DNA of 64,000 nucleotides from Pirellulaceae bacterium (GCA_026004775.1 BPJU01000012.1:124001-188000); one strand, 5' to 3'; numbered from the stretch's first letter, positions 55,001 to 63,859 are shown. The notes: generated by a model not told the origin, from the sequence alone. Numbers and translations: made by a program.

Positions 55001-55450
55001 GTCGTGCAGTTTTTTCCATGTCAAAAAATACGACACAGGTGGGCACTGGCCGGCCCCATCACGCAAGGGGCGCACGGCCGGAGCACGGAACGGATCGGCG
55101 GCTCCCCGGTGCCACCAGTGTTCCAATAGCCGCATCTGAGGTTCACAGCCGAGCCGATCCCGGAAGGGGTCGACCATATACCGGTCCACCAGCGGTTGTA
55201 GATGGGTTTCCCCACTGGAAAGTGCGACCTGCATGATGTGCGGCAACTGCGGCATGCCTCGCAAGTGCTCGCGGACCGCGTTCTGAAACTGCTCGATCTC
55301 ATCGACGTCCGTGTCCACCACCACGTAATAAATGTCCCGATCCATACGGCGGCGCCACGACACATCTTCACTCAATAATTCGTTCAATCGCCGCAGCGTA
55401 CGAATCCCGGACCCACCACACCCAACCAGTACATGCACTTCACCCGCCAT
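52085..55450 (-). CDS. Tubulin/FtsZ-like GTPase-fold protein, large
   Basis: The 1121-residue protein has the marks of the tubulin/FtsZ superfamily in its first 200 residues: T1 loop VGCGGSGIRTL (9-19), VVVDTDVDE (44-51) as the T2/T3-like strand and loop, and the T4 signature AGGTGRGS (184-191), the superfamily's GGGTGS/T equivalent. Beyond this it differs from FtsZ: the T7 NxDFAD is not visible, and about 700 helical residues follow, with several long charged helices (about 430-520 and 570-680). The length is roughly three times FtsZ. GGAGC lies eight bases before the ATG. It sits between the VWA gene and the 722-residue gene. It agrees with the Tubulin_2/FtsZ-like family placed by Makarova and Koonin beside VWA genes, from memory. 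Confidence 0.8.
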   Translation of the reverse strand: MAGEVHVLVGCGGSGIRTLRRLNELLSEDVSWRRRMDRDIYYVVVDTDVDEIEQFQNAVREHLRGMPQLPHIMQVALSSGETHLQPLVDRYMVDPFRDRLGCEPQMRLLEHWWHRGAADPFRAPAVRPLRDGAGQCPPVSYFLTWKKLHDIEQQFENLIREIQRRKGGLGRYDDINLVIVAGLAGGTGRGSWELIAFKLRELFSRYGRAPTPRAFLYDASIFSDLFLQITELQVPMMVNSLTGMSQLACWTLNRQKGHIHRDAIFQYRLPNLESPQDPETDVLKVDLELDVNNAAPVDHAYLIFKENQMTQLANHEQYYEMVAAGIYGALTKSAITRTQINQRFSYLGVATATFEVGAVSLRRYFERLARMAAVRRLLEGDAARVTQSVALFWEKTALGIPTREEFLPAYQPDPHGTFLQRVLARVEAKMKFRLDQLATVLNEQKVDDAVRLAEGIKRKDEEQVEAAFQEVLATLPVDPVRLATDMAQKLLDETASLTSVDEFVFQLCAGLRSAIDELPAEIGFGRQDLPQMVREFSNRELPAIWIRFSDQEKKKINETARFTLLRAQYAAIRPRLRQQYQKWIDQLQQLVERVRNARETATRLERRYQLASEQELAEAGGATAFERLFGPPDRPEEAIDQRFSEKRFYRRELKPLLAKGDDLKLVQRYVHIHPDVTAILREAIFFPGTSDPTALRDQLLRQLQSKVDATVGIPVDFITENFSLQRVVRDIMAAWRRRLEENWTDDERYQLEQRFKEMFGFQPMRRKDVDQVEYDFPENVTEMFCHMAASLARTCKPFWVLNRRQDERFNVSLFLPCTADRAWLKDRVQTLLQQEGATYVDVEVYPEASGDGGTGGSNPFLLLAYSTQGVDSLNDIESLRYYNKPEVLQLLREAENEDGATIFEGGRNGGLGYTDPLYVKDEQIRGYRWCPWVSEETITRKNERLAIEALFYALFPGHDRLTPDLEQLRGALEQFGWSMPLIVNKGNWYRFTRLPLELDGDAVRTDPSMQGLTGWDRDNAVARQSGIASCFRVLKGDDAEKGDVGRNYRDRILKEARLFWDQVLRRIDIASGTPKYKKLLTDYRQWLGDRSREVARDDDQARDIWQQLIDYANDLLKEQDQ

Positions 55451-55514
55451 AATGTTGCTCCAGCAATACGCCTAGTTCGTGCCGTTCAATTCGCCGCTCG
55501 GTTACTCCCGACAA

Positions 55515-58500
55515 CTATCGATAGACCCATTGCCATGCACAGACTAACAGTACCGCTGCCACCGCCAAAAGCACCGTATGCAACACCCACGGCAGCACGC
55601 TGGATGACTCATCCAGCAGCAATTCCAGATATACATGCCGGTAATCCGCTTCGGGGCAACGGTGGTCTTTCAACTGGTAAATGATGCGGCGCTGGTCCTC
55701 CAAATAGGTATCGAACTGAACCTGTGGATTCCCCGTACCGGAAAACTCCACAACCGGCCGCAGGTCGCCGCCGGCTTTGACGCCCTGCACGGTCAGCCGT
55801 TCCCGACTCCCCTCTCCCGTCGCCCAATAGTCGTGCGTGCTACCCAGCAGGTTCGCCATAGGCACAACCGCTTTCTTGGAAACCCACCTCCAGTTCCGGG
55901 CCAAGCCGTGCGACGGACAATATTCATCCGGTGGCTTACCCAAGCTCCAAAGGATCTTCCAGGCACGGGGTTTATTGCCGCGAAGAAGATGCCAGCCCGC
56001 GCCCCATCCTGCCGCAACGGCAACCGCCAATAACACAAACAGGGCGTGATTGGGCCTGCGAAACACCTCGATCGAGAAGACCGCTTCGCTCCGAGGCGCC
56101 ACGTTTGTACCGTACTGGGTAGGCCCAATGGCAACCAATTCGATCCTTTTCTTGCCCGGTTCCTGAAATGTTAACGTATTCGTTTCGAGCTTCTTACCAT
56201 CCACGTACCACTCGTGTGCCACGACATCTCCAGTGGACTTGTTCTCCAGGTTGATCGTATCTCCGACGTAGACTCGTTGTGCCGGACGGCCGCCGACGAG
56301 CAGTTGTCCTTGAGCCTGGGGCGGCGTGGCGCTGACGCTGACGTTTATTTTTTCCTGAAACCGCCGATTCCCCTTCAAATACACGACTGCGGTCACCGGA
56401 AAATTGCCCGTCTGATCGTACGTATGCGATATTGTTACCCCCGACGGATTGCGTATCGCTGACGGATCTTGAATAACAAATTTATCTCCGTCGCCAAAAT
56501 CCCAGTCAACTTTTTCGACTCGGCCGGCGTCATTCACGCTAACCCGAAATTCCGCCGCCTTTCCGTAGGAAACCGCGTTAGGACCTTCCAGCTTGCCGCT
56601 GGGCACCGGATAGTCCACACGGTAGGTTACTTCATGCCGAGGCTCTTCCAGACGACAAAATGTCCCGGCCTCCTGATACGCGTCGCTGAGAATGCCGACA
56701 GCTTTTATTACAAATTCCTTGGCTGGGTAGGCATCGGCAAACACATGCTGGAATGTAGCTTTTCCGTCGACTACCGGGCAAATGACGTTCACGAGTGGCA
56801 TCGGGTCATTCGTATCCTGCGCAGGTGCAGCAGCGGCTTGCCCTGAACTTTGCCAGCCTGAAGAATTCGGCCCGGGTTGTTTCCCGGTTTCCTTACCGAC
56901 TTTTTCCCAGATCACAAACCTCACCTGTATGATCGCTCCCTGTACCGAGGCTTCAAACGTAGCAGGCTCGCCGTAGAGCAGCGTCTGTTCGGGCTGCGGC
57001 TTGGTGATAACCACGTTCGGACGCACATACACTTTGACCGAATATTCATCCGACTCCACCGCAGCCTGCTTGGAATAGCCGGCCAACTTGATTTTATGGT
57101 CGCCGTCTTTATCGAACCGAAATTCCAGCGACCACTCGTTCGTATTCGTGACCTGTTCGCCTTCATAGCGTACTCCGTCGACCCACCAATCCAGGCGCTC
57201 GATCGGACCGCGCGCCTTGGCTCGGAGCTGGCACAAGGTTTCCAGAAAAATCGGATGTTTCGGCGGGTCAAAAAGAACGGCCAATTCGATCACATTGATG
57301 TTTATGGACTTCGTGGTTGGCCCGCGCGGCGGCTCGCCTACCGTCACGCTTACCTGATACTGACCGGGCGCATGGTACGTGTGAGATGTTTCGTAGCCTG
57401 TGCCGCTGTGACCGTCACCAAAATCCCAAAGTACTTTTGCCCCCGATTCGACATTGACAAAGAACAGCACCGGCTTACCCACTACGAACGTCGCATCATC
57501 GCGCGGACGGATATCGAAAATCTGGATACGCTCCCCTTTTTGGAACTGAATCTCGACCCTGTCCGGCGCCTTGATGGTAAATGGATCCACGTCAGGATAT
57601 TTCAGCAGTAAAACACCCTGGTAGCTTTCCTCCAGGGAAAGTTGCTTTGGATTCTCAACTTCCAATTCTACCTCAATCGGTCCTTTCCGCAGTGCAAAAG
57701 GTGTGGCACGGACCCGTATGGGCTGATTACCGGCAGGCTGAAACTCTGCTTCAACGCGTACAGTGGGAGGAACGAGATCCCAAACCGCATTTTCTGCCAG
57801 GAATTCCAGGGTCAGGGTCTGGCGCGGTTCCAATACGGCGTTTCGCAAAACGTATTGGGAACGCACCAAACTCAATGGCAGAGGTGACTTGAATTGCCCT
57901 TCGCTGGCATTTGAAACACCGGGCAGGATATCCTTCAATGGAAGGCCGTCGCCGGGCGCACGCGTATAAAAGATCCACACATTTTTGTTCTGGTTGACAA
58001 TCTGTTGGAACTCGCGGGCAAGACTCTCAGGATTCCATTTCTTGGAACTCTCATCTTTGCCGTCCGTGTAGGCATAGACCCCCACCATGCGATTGGGATT
58101 TAATTGCGACAATCGCCGGGCCTCTTCAAACGCTTTAGCCAGAGTATCATAGAGTGCCGTCCCGCCGTCGGGCTTTCCAAAACCGTTCTGGATTTTTTCG
58201 ATCAGCGCTTGGCGATCCTGTTCTGTACGGAAAGGCGCCACCCACCCTGCCGGCACCTCGTGGTTGAAGACGGCAAGCCAGACGTGCGACCCAAGAGGAA
58301 TGCGCCGCACCAGGTCACATGCCTGCCGCTGCATCTCTTGCCAACGAGTTCGGCTGCCGTCGGGCAACGGTGTATTCATCGAGCCCGAATGATCGATCAC
58401 CAACAGGTACGCAATGGTAGGAGCTTCCTGCGCTGGTGCAGGATCTTGAGAAAAAGTCAAAGGGGAGGCCCAAAAGGCTGCCAACCCAAAACAGGTAGAT

Positions 58501-58727
58501 AGACAGATTGAAGCTGCTGCGGCCCATCGGCCCAATCCGCTTCGATTTACTGCCCGCCATCGGCTCACATTCGCATGAGCCCGCTGCTGCCGCGCCAATC
58601 CACCGCCCTGGTTACTGCTCAGACGATACAAGATTCTCATACGCCACACTTTTGCTGTGGTTAGAGCTTCGAACCGCCGGCCGCACGCCTTCCAGTCAAT
58701 GCTGGCATGCCCGCGCCTTCTCACCAC
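55515..58727 (-). CDS. Exported VWA-PKD membrane protein of the tubulin-like cluster
   Basis: The 1070-residue protein has a long N-terminus, then a signal-like hydrophobic segment (about 67-87), a von Willebrand A domain (about 105-285) and two PKD-type domains, near 417-475 (WDFGDGHSGTG) and 716-800 (DWDFGDGD). The MIDAS motif DHSGS is at 112-116, with the Thr in GGTALYDTL and the Asp in YTDGKD. Beta-rich segments lie between them. Two C-terminal membrane segments (894-912, 1046-1066) flank a soluble part of about 130 residues with a Cys-His pair (CPSHG). The GTG at 58727 follows GGAG by seven bases; an ATG at 58640 is an alternative. The VWA and PKD parts would face the periplasm. It probably links the cluster to the envelope. 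Confidence 0.78.
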   Translation of the reverse strand: MVRRRGHASIDWKACGRRFEALTTAKVWRMRILYRLSSNQGGGLARQQRAHANVSRWRAVNRSGLGRWAAAASICLSTCFGLAAFWASPLTFSQDPAPAQEAPTIAYLLVIDHSGSMNTPLPDGSRTRWQEMQRQACDLVRRIPLGSHVWLAVFNHEVPAGWVAPFRTEQDRQALIEKIQNGFGKPDGGTALYDTLAKAFEEARRLSQLNPNRMVGVYAYTDGKDESSKKWNPESLAREFQQIVNQNKNVWIFYTRAPGDGLPLKDILPGVSNASEGQFKSPLPLSLVRSQYVLRNAVLEPRQTLTLEFLAENAVWDLVPPTVRVEAEFQPAGNQPIRVRATPFALRKGPIEVELEVENPKQLSLEESYQGVLLLKYPDVDPFTIKAPDRVEIQFQKGERIQIFDIRPRDDATFVVGKPVLFFVNVESGAKVLWDFGDGHSGTGYETSHTYHAPGQYQVSVTVGEPPRGPTTKSININVIELAVLFDPPKHPIFLETLCQLRAKARGPIERLDWWVDGVRYEGEQVTNTNEWSLEFRFDKDGDHKIKLAGYSKQAAVESDEYSVKVYVRPNVVITKPQPEQTLLYGEPATFEASVQGAIIQVRFVIWEKVGKETGKQPGPNSSGWQSSGQAAAAPAQDTNDPMPLVNVICPVVDGKATFQHVFADAYPAKEFVIKAVGILSDAYQEAGTFCRLEEPRHEVTYRVDYPVPSGKLEGPNAVSYGKAAEFRVSVNDAGRVEKVDWDFGDGDKFVIQDPSAIRNPSGVTISHTYDQTGNFPVTAVVYLKGNRRFQEKINVSVSATPPQAQGQLLVGGRPAQRVYVGDTINLENKSTGDVVAHEWYVDGKKLETNTLTFQEPGKKRIELVAIGPTQYGTNVAPRSEAVFSIEVFRRPNHALFVLLAVAVAAGWGAGWHLLRGNKPRAWKILWSLGKPPDEYCPSHGLARNWRWVSKKAVVPMANLLGSTHDYWATGEGSRERLTVQGVKAGGDLRPVVEFSGTGNPQVQFDTYLEDQRRIIYQLKDHRCPEADYRHVYLELLLDESSSVLPWVLHTVLLAVAAVLLVCAWQWVYR

Positions 58728-59029
58728 TGCGGGGCTCCATCCCCGCCAATCTAACTAAAACGAATGCTATCCTTCAATAGTCTACGGATTTTTTGGCTGA
58801 TTCCTGACACGCTGTTCTGCCGTCGGCCAGAAAAACCCTTCGGAACAGGAAAAATCTACGGCTCGATCGAAGTTGGCGCAGGGAATTCGCCGCCCCCCTG
58901 AAGAACTGGACGGGCAAAGCCCTGCTTTGCCGTGGTCGATGCCCGCTCGATCCAACTGCCTACGCCCCGCCATGCGATAGGCGGCGCAGCGCCGGTGGCG
59001 AACCTACCGTCTGATCACAGCCACCGGCG
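58728..59029. other. Intergenic gap inside the cluster
   Basis: 302 bases separate the 234-residue gene and the VWA gene. It holds a short palindrome (GGGCAAAGCCCTGCTTTGCC, near 58911) and may contain a promoter, but I see no clear pair. The cluster is therefore probably two transcripts. Confidence 0.4.
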
Positions 59030-59734
59030 TCACGGCTTGACAAAGCGTTGGCGAAACTCCGGCTCGACTTCAAATCCCTGAAGCCACTCGTCCTTCAAGA
59101 CCGGATAAACAGTGCGCACCAGGACAGCGTTGGGCAGGTGAGAAACTTCCTGCCGGCGCCGTTCGGCCAACTTTTCCGGCAGATTCACCAGTTCCACACC
59201 CAGCTTGTATAGGCGAACCACTTTCTTCAGCGGTCGGTGGAAAACCAATCGAGGCGGCACAAGGAGCATTTCGGGGACGAATTGCAGGACCGGCTGCTGG
59301 CACAACTGCGCTCCGAGCTGTTGTGCCCAAGCGCGGATGTCGGACTCGGAGACCAGCATGCAATCCCTGCACACCATCACCGGCCTTCCCTCGAAGAAAT
59401 AAACCACCTCCAGTCGTTTCGGCAGATTCCGTTCCCACTCCTCCCGCAGCTCACCCAGCCAGATCAAGACCGCCACGGCGAGCGTCAGCAGGCTGAGCAG
59501 CGCTTCGGTGGGGGTCCACCAACCCAGCGAGCTCTCCTGCCAGGGCCGGATGACGGCGATCAGCAGCCCGCCCAGCACGAGCGCTCCGATCAGGACGCGC
59601 CACCAGCCCCGAATTACATCCGCCGCGCAAAACCGAATGATTTCCCATCGCGACAATCGCTGTAAGGATGGCGGTCCCGGGGAGGCTGCTGAGGTATTGG
59701 TAACGAGAGGCTCTGGGTTCTCCGGTAAGGTCAT
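59030..59734 (-). CDS. Two-TM protein at the head of the tubulin-like cluster
   Basis: The 234-residue protein has two membrane segments (about 44-62 and 77-93) and a C-terminal soluble domain of about 140 residues with a Cys pair (CRDCM). The soluble part has alternating charged helices and strands (LEVVYFFEGRPVMV, LVFHRPLKKVV). No family was recognised. GGGGA lies seven bases before the ATG at 59734. It reads toward the VWA gene with a 302-base gap. Membership in the system is inferred from strand and position only. Confidence 0.55.
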   Translation of the reverse strand: MTLPENPEPLVTNTSAASPGPPSLQRLSRWEIIRFCAADVIRGWWRVLIGALVLGGLLIAVIRPWQESSLGWWTPTEALLSLLTLAVAVLIWLGELREEWERNLPKRLEVVYFFEGRPVMVCRDCMLVSESDIRAWAQQLGAQLCQQPVLQFVPEMLLVPPRLVFHRPLKKVVRLYKLGVELVNLPEKLAERRRQEVSHLPNAVLVRTVYPVLKDEWLQGFEVEPEFRQRFVKP

Positions 59735-59903
59735 GACAGTTCCCCTTGACTGGGCAAGGGCCAGTCGCCGAAGCCACGTACAGGCCGACGGTAGGCGACC
59801 ATTGGCCGATCCGTCGATCGACCAGGTGCCGTCCGTCTATTGGTTGCACAATAAATACACCAATGGCGCTACATGTGGCCCGTGGGACAAAAGCGGCCTG
59901 GTC

Positions 59904-59932
59904 TTGCGATCCGCATACGCTGTCATTATAGT
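59904..59932 (+). promoter_or_regulatory. Sigma70-type promoter for rpmI
   Basis: TTGCGA (59904-59909), a 17-base spacer, then TATAGT (59927-59932). Transcription would start near 59939, giving a short 30-base leader. GGGAG lies six bases before the rpmI ATG. Confidence 0.55.
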
Positions 59933-59969
59933 TGTAGTTTTCGCGAGCAGAATGTATCGGGAGTAGGCC

Positions 59970-60173
59970 ATGCCCAAACAGAAAACCCATAAGGCTTCCA
60001 AGAAGCGATTTCGCTTGACGGCCACTGGTAAGGTGAAGCATCGCCAGTGTGGTACGAGCCACCTCAATACCAGGCTGAGCCCCAAACGGCGGCGGCGGTT
60101 ACGAGGCACCACCGTGCTCGATCCGACGCAGGCCCGCGCCATCCGTGTGGCGCTGAACGGGTACAGTTATTGA
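59970..60173 (+). CDS. rpmI: Ribosomal protein bL35
   Basis: The 67-residue protein begins MPKQKTHKASKKRFRLT and continues GKVKHRQ and SPKRRRRLRG, the L35 signature. It is very basic. It heads the rpmI-rplT-pheS-pheT group. In many bacteria infC precedes rpmI and carries the L20-controlled leader; no infC is upstream here, the neighbouring gene reads the other way and the leader is only about 30 bases. Confidence 0.96.
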   Translation: MPKQKTHKASKKRFRLTATGKVKHRQCGTSHLNTRLSPKRRRRLRGTTVLDPTQARAIRVALNGYSY

Positions 60174-60337
60174 ACTGGGCGGGTGGAGAGAGCCGCCCCA
60201 GGGGTAACCACCTTCTTGCAGATCGAAGCAACAAGATAGAAAACTAATCAGTTGATCCGTGCATCCGGGCAGGAAACATCGGTCCACGCACGGGCCGGGG
60301 CCTTGAAGATGCCGGACTGCCAAAAGGAGGCATTCTG

Positions 60338-60694
60338 ATGCGCACGCGTAAAGGTGCGGCACGGACACAAGCGCGCCGCCGGATCATGCGGCGAGCCAAA
60401 GGTTACGTGGGTGGCCGGCACCGGCTTTATCGCACGGCCAAGGAAGCGGTCGTCCGCGCCGGGGTTTATGCCTATCGGGATCGGCGGCGGCGACGGCGGG
60501 ATTTCCGGCGGCTGTGGATCATCCGACTCAGTGCCGCCGTGCGGCAGCGCGGCTTGAGCTACAGCCAGTTCATCTATGGTTTGGCGCGGAGCGGGATCGC
60601 TTTGAATCGCAAGATTCTCTCGGAAATGGCGATCCACGACCCCGCCTCTTTCGACGTCGTGGTTGCGCAGGTAAAAGAAGCGCTTTCGGCTTAA
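60338..60694 (+). CDS. rplT: Ribosomal protein bL20
   Basis: L20 binds 23S rRNA early in assembly. The 118-residue protein has GAARTQARRRIMRRAKGYVG, RTAKEAVVRAGVYAYRDRR and IIRLSAAVRQRGLSYSQF as expected. AGGAGG lies seven bases before the ATG. The gap of 164 bases after rpmI may hold an RNA element for L20 autoregulation, but I could not recognise one. pheS follows 21 bases later. Confidence 0.97.
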   Translation: MRTRKGAARTQARRRIMRRAKGYVGGRHRLYRTAKEAVVRAGVYAYRDRRRRRRDFRRLWIIRLSAAVRQRGLSYSQFIYGLARSGIALNRKILSEMAIHDPASFDVVVAQVKEALSA

Positions 60695-60715
60695 TAGCTG
60701 GCGGGCACCGGGCGG

Positions 60716-61735
60716 ATGTCGTTTGAGCGGTTCACGGCTGAGTTGGATGCGCTGTGGAGGGCGGCGAGCCAGGCGTTCAGCCAGGTGTCGGATCCGGCGG
60801 CGCTCGAGGCGGCGCGCGTGGAGTTCCTCGGAGCGCGCTCCGGGCGGCTCAAAGCGCTGCAAAAAATGCTGGCCGACATCCCGCCGCCCCAAAAACCCGA
60901 CGCCGGACGCCGCTTCAACCAGATCAAAAAAGAACTGGAAGAGGCTCTTCGCCAGGCACAACAGCGTCTGGGCAGCACCGCCGCGGCACGCTCCAGACGC
61001 CCTCCGCTGGATCCGACGCTGCCCGGCACGCGCGTCGGGCTGGGCAAGCTGCACCCGATCAGCCACACGATCGAAGAGCTCAAAGAGATCATGGGCCGCC
61101 TCGGATTCACGGTAGCCGACGGGCCGGAAGTCGAGGACGAGTGGCACAATTTCGAGGCTCTGAACATCCCGCCGGACCACCCGGCTCGCGATCCGCTCGA
61201 TAATTTCTATCTTTCCGTAGCCGGCCAGCTCTGCCAGCCGCCCCTGCTGCTTCGCAGCCAGACAAGCACGGTGCAAATCCGCGTCATGGAACGAATGCCG
61301 CCCCCGGTTCGCATCATCGCCCTGGGACGAGTTTACCGGCCTGACGAAGTGGACGCCACCCATTACCCGATGTTCCATCAAATGGAAGGCCTGATGGTGG
61401 ATCGCCACGTGACCATGGCCGACTTGAAGAGCACCTTGCGGCTCTTCGCCGCGGCTTATCTTGGCCAGGACGCACCGATCCGCTTTCGCCCGTCGTTTTT
61501 TCCATTTACCGAGCCGAGCGTGGAGGTGGATTTCCAGTGGGCCGGCGGCTGGATCGAGTTCGGCGGCGCAGGTATGGTCGACCCGGCCGTCCTGGCCGCC
61601 GTCGGGTATGATCCGGAACAAGTGACCGGCTTTGCCTTTGGTTTAGGGGTGGAACGGCTGTGCATGCGCCGCCACCAGATCCCTGATATTCGCGAGCTTT
61701 ACCGGAACGATGTGCGATTCCTCCGCCAGTTTTAA
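60716..61735 (+). CDS. pheS: Phenylalanyl-tRNA synthetase alpha subunit
   Basis: PheS carries the class II catalytic core. The 339-residue protein has an N-terminal coiled-coil arm (about 1-95), [19 protein letters not shown], the motif 2 region with [19 protein letters not shown] (cut), and motif 3 with [20 protein letters not shown]. It ends [14 protein letters not shown], the family's usual terminus. It pairs with pheT, which starts 25 bases after its stop. Confidence 0.97.
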   Translation: MSFERFTAELDALWRAASQAFSQVSDPAALEAARVEFLGARSGRLKALQKMLADIPPPQKPDAGRRFNQIKKELEEALRQAQQRLGSTAAARSRRPPLDPTLPGTRVGLGKLHPISHTIEELKEIMGRLGFTVADGPEVEDEWHNFEALNIPPDHPARDPLDNFYLSVAGQLCQPPLLLRSQTSTVQIRVMERMPPPVRIIALGRVYRPDEVDATHYPMFHQMEGLMVDRHVTMADLKSTLRLFAAAYLGQDAPIRFRPSFFPFTEPSVEVDFQWAGGWIEFGGAGMVDPAVLAAVGYDPEQVTGFAFGLGVERLCMRRHQIPDIRELYRNDVRFLRQF

Positions 61736-61760
61736 CTTGCCTTGACGGCCAGGTCCGCCC

Positions 61761-63782
61761 ATGATCGTCTCCTGGAACTGGTTATCCGAGTACGTAGATT
61801 TGCCGGTAACGGCTGAAGAACTGACCGAACGGTTAGCGCTGGCCGGCTTGAATCACGAACAGACGCACCCGGTCGGGGACGATCTGGCGATCGATCTGGA
61901 GGTAACCAGCAATCGGCCCGACTGGATGAGCCATTTGGGTGTGGCTCGTGAGGTGTCGGCCCTGTGGGGTAAGGCTCTGCGGATGCCGAAGGCCGCGCCG
62001 CAGGCGACCCACCCGCCGATCGAACAGTTTGCCGAGGTATACGTCGACTGCCCGGAGCTTTGCCCGCAGTACTCGGCCCGTTTGATTCAAGGTGTCACCA
62101 TTGGTCCCAGCCCCGCATGGCTGGTAAAGCGGCTGACCACTTTGGGTGTCAAATCGATCAACAACGTGGTGGACATCACGAACTATGTGCTTTTCGAGTG
62201 TGGCCAGCCGCTGCATGCCTTCGACTTTGACAAGCTCCAGCGGCGTACGATCCGCGTGCGGCGGGCCGAGCCGGGTGAACAGATCCTGGCGATCGACCAC
62301 CGCATCTATCCGCTGGAACCGGATATGTGCGTCATTGCCGACGCGGTGCGTCCCGTGGCGATCGGCGGCGTGATGGGCGGCGCCGAAACCGAAGTGACCG
62401 AGCACACGCGGAATGTGCTGATCGAAGCGGCCGAATTCGCCCCGTTGTCGATCCGCTCCACGTCGCGCAAATTGCGCCTGCGCAGTCCGTCTTCCGAACG
62501 ATTCGAGCGGGGAGTCGATCCGGAGGGGGTCGATTGGGCCAGCCGGCGTTGCTGCGAACTGATCCTGGAACTGGCCGGCGGACAACTGTGCGAAGGAAGC
62601 ATCCACATAAGCGCCGCGCGACCGCCCAGAAATCCGATCGTGCTGAGGTTGAGCCAGTTGCCGCGTGTGTTGGGTATCGAAGTGCCGCGCGAAGAAGTGC
62701 GGCGCATCCTGGCAGCCTTGGGATGCGCTGAACAGCCCGCCCCCAGCGACACGTCGCTCTGTTTCTTTCCCCCCAGTTGGCGGCGAGATCTGGAGCGGGA
62801 AATCGACCTGGTTGAGGAAGTGGCGCGGATCCACGGCTACGACAAGATTCCGGAGGATACCGCGATACCGGTCCGTCCGGCCCCGTGTGACGAAAAAGAC
62901 CGCGTCCTGCAAAAGGTGCGTCACGTGCTGACCGCCGCCGGCTTTTTCGAAGCCCTGACCGTCAGCGCCATTCCGGAATCGTGGTCCGAAGCCTTTTCTC
63001 CCTGGACGAACCAGCCGGCTTTGGCCTGCCAAACACCGATGATCAAAGGCACCGACCGCCTGCGGCGAACGCTGGTGCCCAGCCTGTTGGCCGCCCGGGC
63101 GTACAATGAGAGCGTGGGGAACGAGTCGGCGGAGTTGTTCGAGACGGCTCGCGTCTATTTGCCGCAACCGGAACGGCTTCCCGATGAACCGCTGATGGTC
63201 GCGCTGACCAGCTCGCGCGGCTTCCACGATATCAAAGGCGTGCTGGAAGCCGTGCTGGAAGAACTCCATGTTGGCGACCCCCTGGAAGTAGAAGAATACG
63301 CCAGCGACTTCTTCGATCCCGGTACGGGATTCCGCTACCGACTGGCTGGACAATTGTGGGCTGTGCTTGGCGTCACCTCCGCGGCGACCAATCGGCTGTT
63401 CGGCCTGCGCCGGAGTTCGACCGTGGCGGAGTTTCAGTTCGAGCCTCTGGTACGTCTGGCCCACCTGGTGCCTCGTTATGTGCCGCTGGTGGCCTATCCT
63501 GCCATAGAACAGGACTTGAACCTGGTAATGGATGAAACGGTGCGGTGGGCGGAGTTGGAGCGGTCGATAAAGAGGGCGGGCGGAGAACTGCTCGAACGTG
63601 TGATGTATCGAGAAACTTACCGAGATCCGAAGACCGACGGCCCCGACAAGAAGCGCATTCTGATGCGGCTGACGCTGCGTTCCCGACACGGCACGTTGAC
63701 GACCGACGAGGCCAACTCGGTGCGGGACCAGATCGTGCGTGCGGTGGAGGCCGAGTGTGGGGCACGCTTGCTGGGCAGTTGA
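61761..63782 (+). CDS. pheT: Phenylalanyl-tRNA synthetase beta subunit lacking the tRNA-binding OB domain
   Basis: The 673-residue protein is about 115 residues shorter than usual. It starts normally (MIVSWNWLSEYVDLPVTAEEL, cut; GLNHEQTHPVGDD) and then passes straight to EVTSNRPDWMSHLGVAREV, which in standard PheT lies after a B2 EMAP-type domain of about 115 residues. So the whole OB-fold tRNA-binding domain is missing. The rest is standard: B3/B4 with YSARLIQGVTIGPSP and NVVDITNYVLFECGQPLHAFD, B5 with IEAAEFAPLSIR and the editing pocket region, the catalytic-like B6/B7, and the ferredoxin-like anticodon-binding C-terminus (DKKRILMRLTLRSRHGTLT). The deletion is in frame with no seam visible. 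Confidence 0.95.
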   Translation: MIVSWNWLSEYVDLPVTAEELTERLALAGLNHEQTHPVGDDLAIDLEVTSNRPDWMSHLGVAREVSALWGKALRMPKAAPQATHPPIEQFAEVYVDCPELCPQYSARLIQGVTIGPSPAWLVKRLTTLGVKSINNVVDITNYVLFECGQPLHAFDFDKLQRRTIRVRRAEPGEQILAIDHRIYPLEPDMCVIADAVRPVAIGGVMGGAETEVTEHTRNVLIEAAEFAPLSIRSTSRKLRLRSPSSERFERGVDPEGVDWASRRCCELILELAGGQLCEGSIHISAARPPRNPIVLRLSQLPRVLGIEVPREEVRRILAALGCAEQPAPSDTSLCFFPPSWRRDLEREIDLVEEVARIHGYDKIPEDTAIPVRPAPCDEKDRVLQKVRHVLTAAGFFEALTVSAIPESWSEAFSPWTNQPALACQTPMIKGTDRLRRTLVPSLLAARAYNESVGNESAELFETARVYLPQPERLPDEPLMVALTSSRGFHDIKGVLEAVLEELHVGDPLEVEEYASDFFDPGTGFRYRLAGQLWAVLGVTSAATNRLFGLRRSSTVAEFQFEPLVRLAHLVPRYVPLVAYPAIEQDLNLVMDETVRWAELERSIKRAGGELLERVMYRETYRDPKTDGPDKKRILMRLTLRSRHGTLTTDEANSVRDQIVRAVEAECGARLLGS

Positions 63783-63859
63783 CAGCCATTGTTCAGTGAT
63801 TTCTACCTCATGGTATTTTCATCCCTCCCATCTTCGCCAGCGAGAGCCGGCCCACGACT

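Noticed and set aside
53528-55129. 533-residue plus-strand frame
   Set aside because: Antisense shadow of the tubulin-like gene; codon pattern fits the minus strand.
61833-63689. 618-residue minus-strand frame
   Set aside because: Antisense shadow of pheT.
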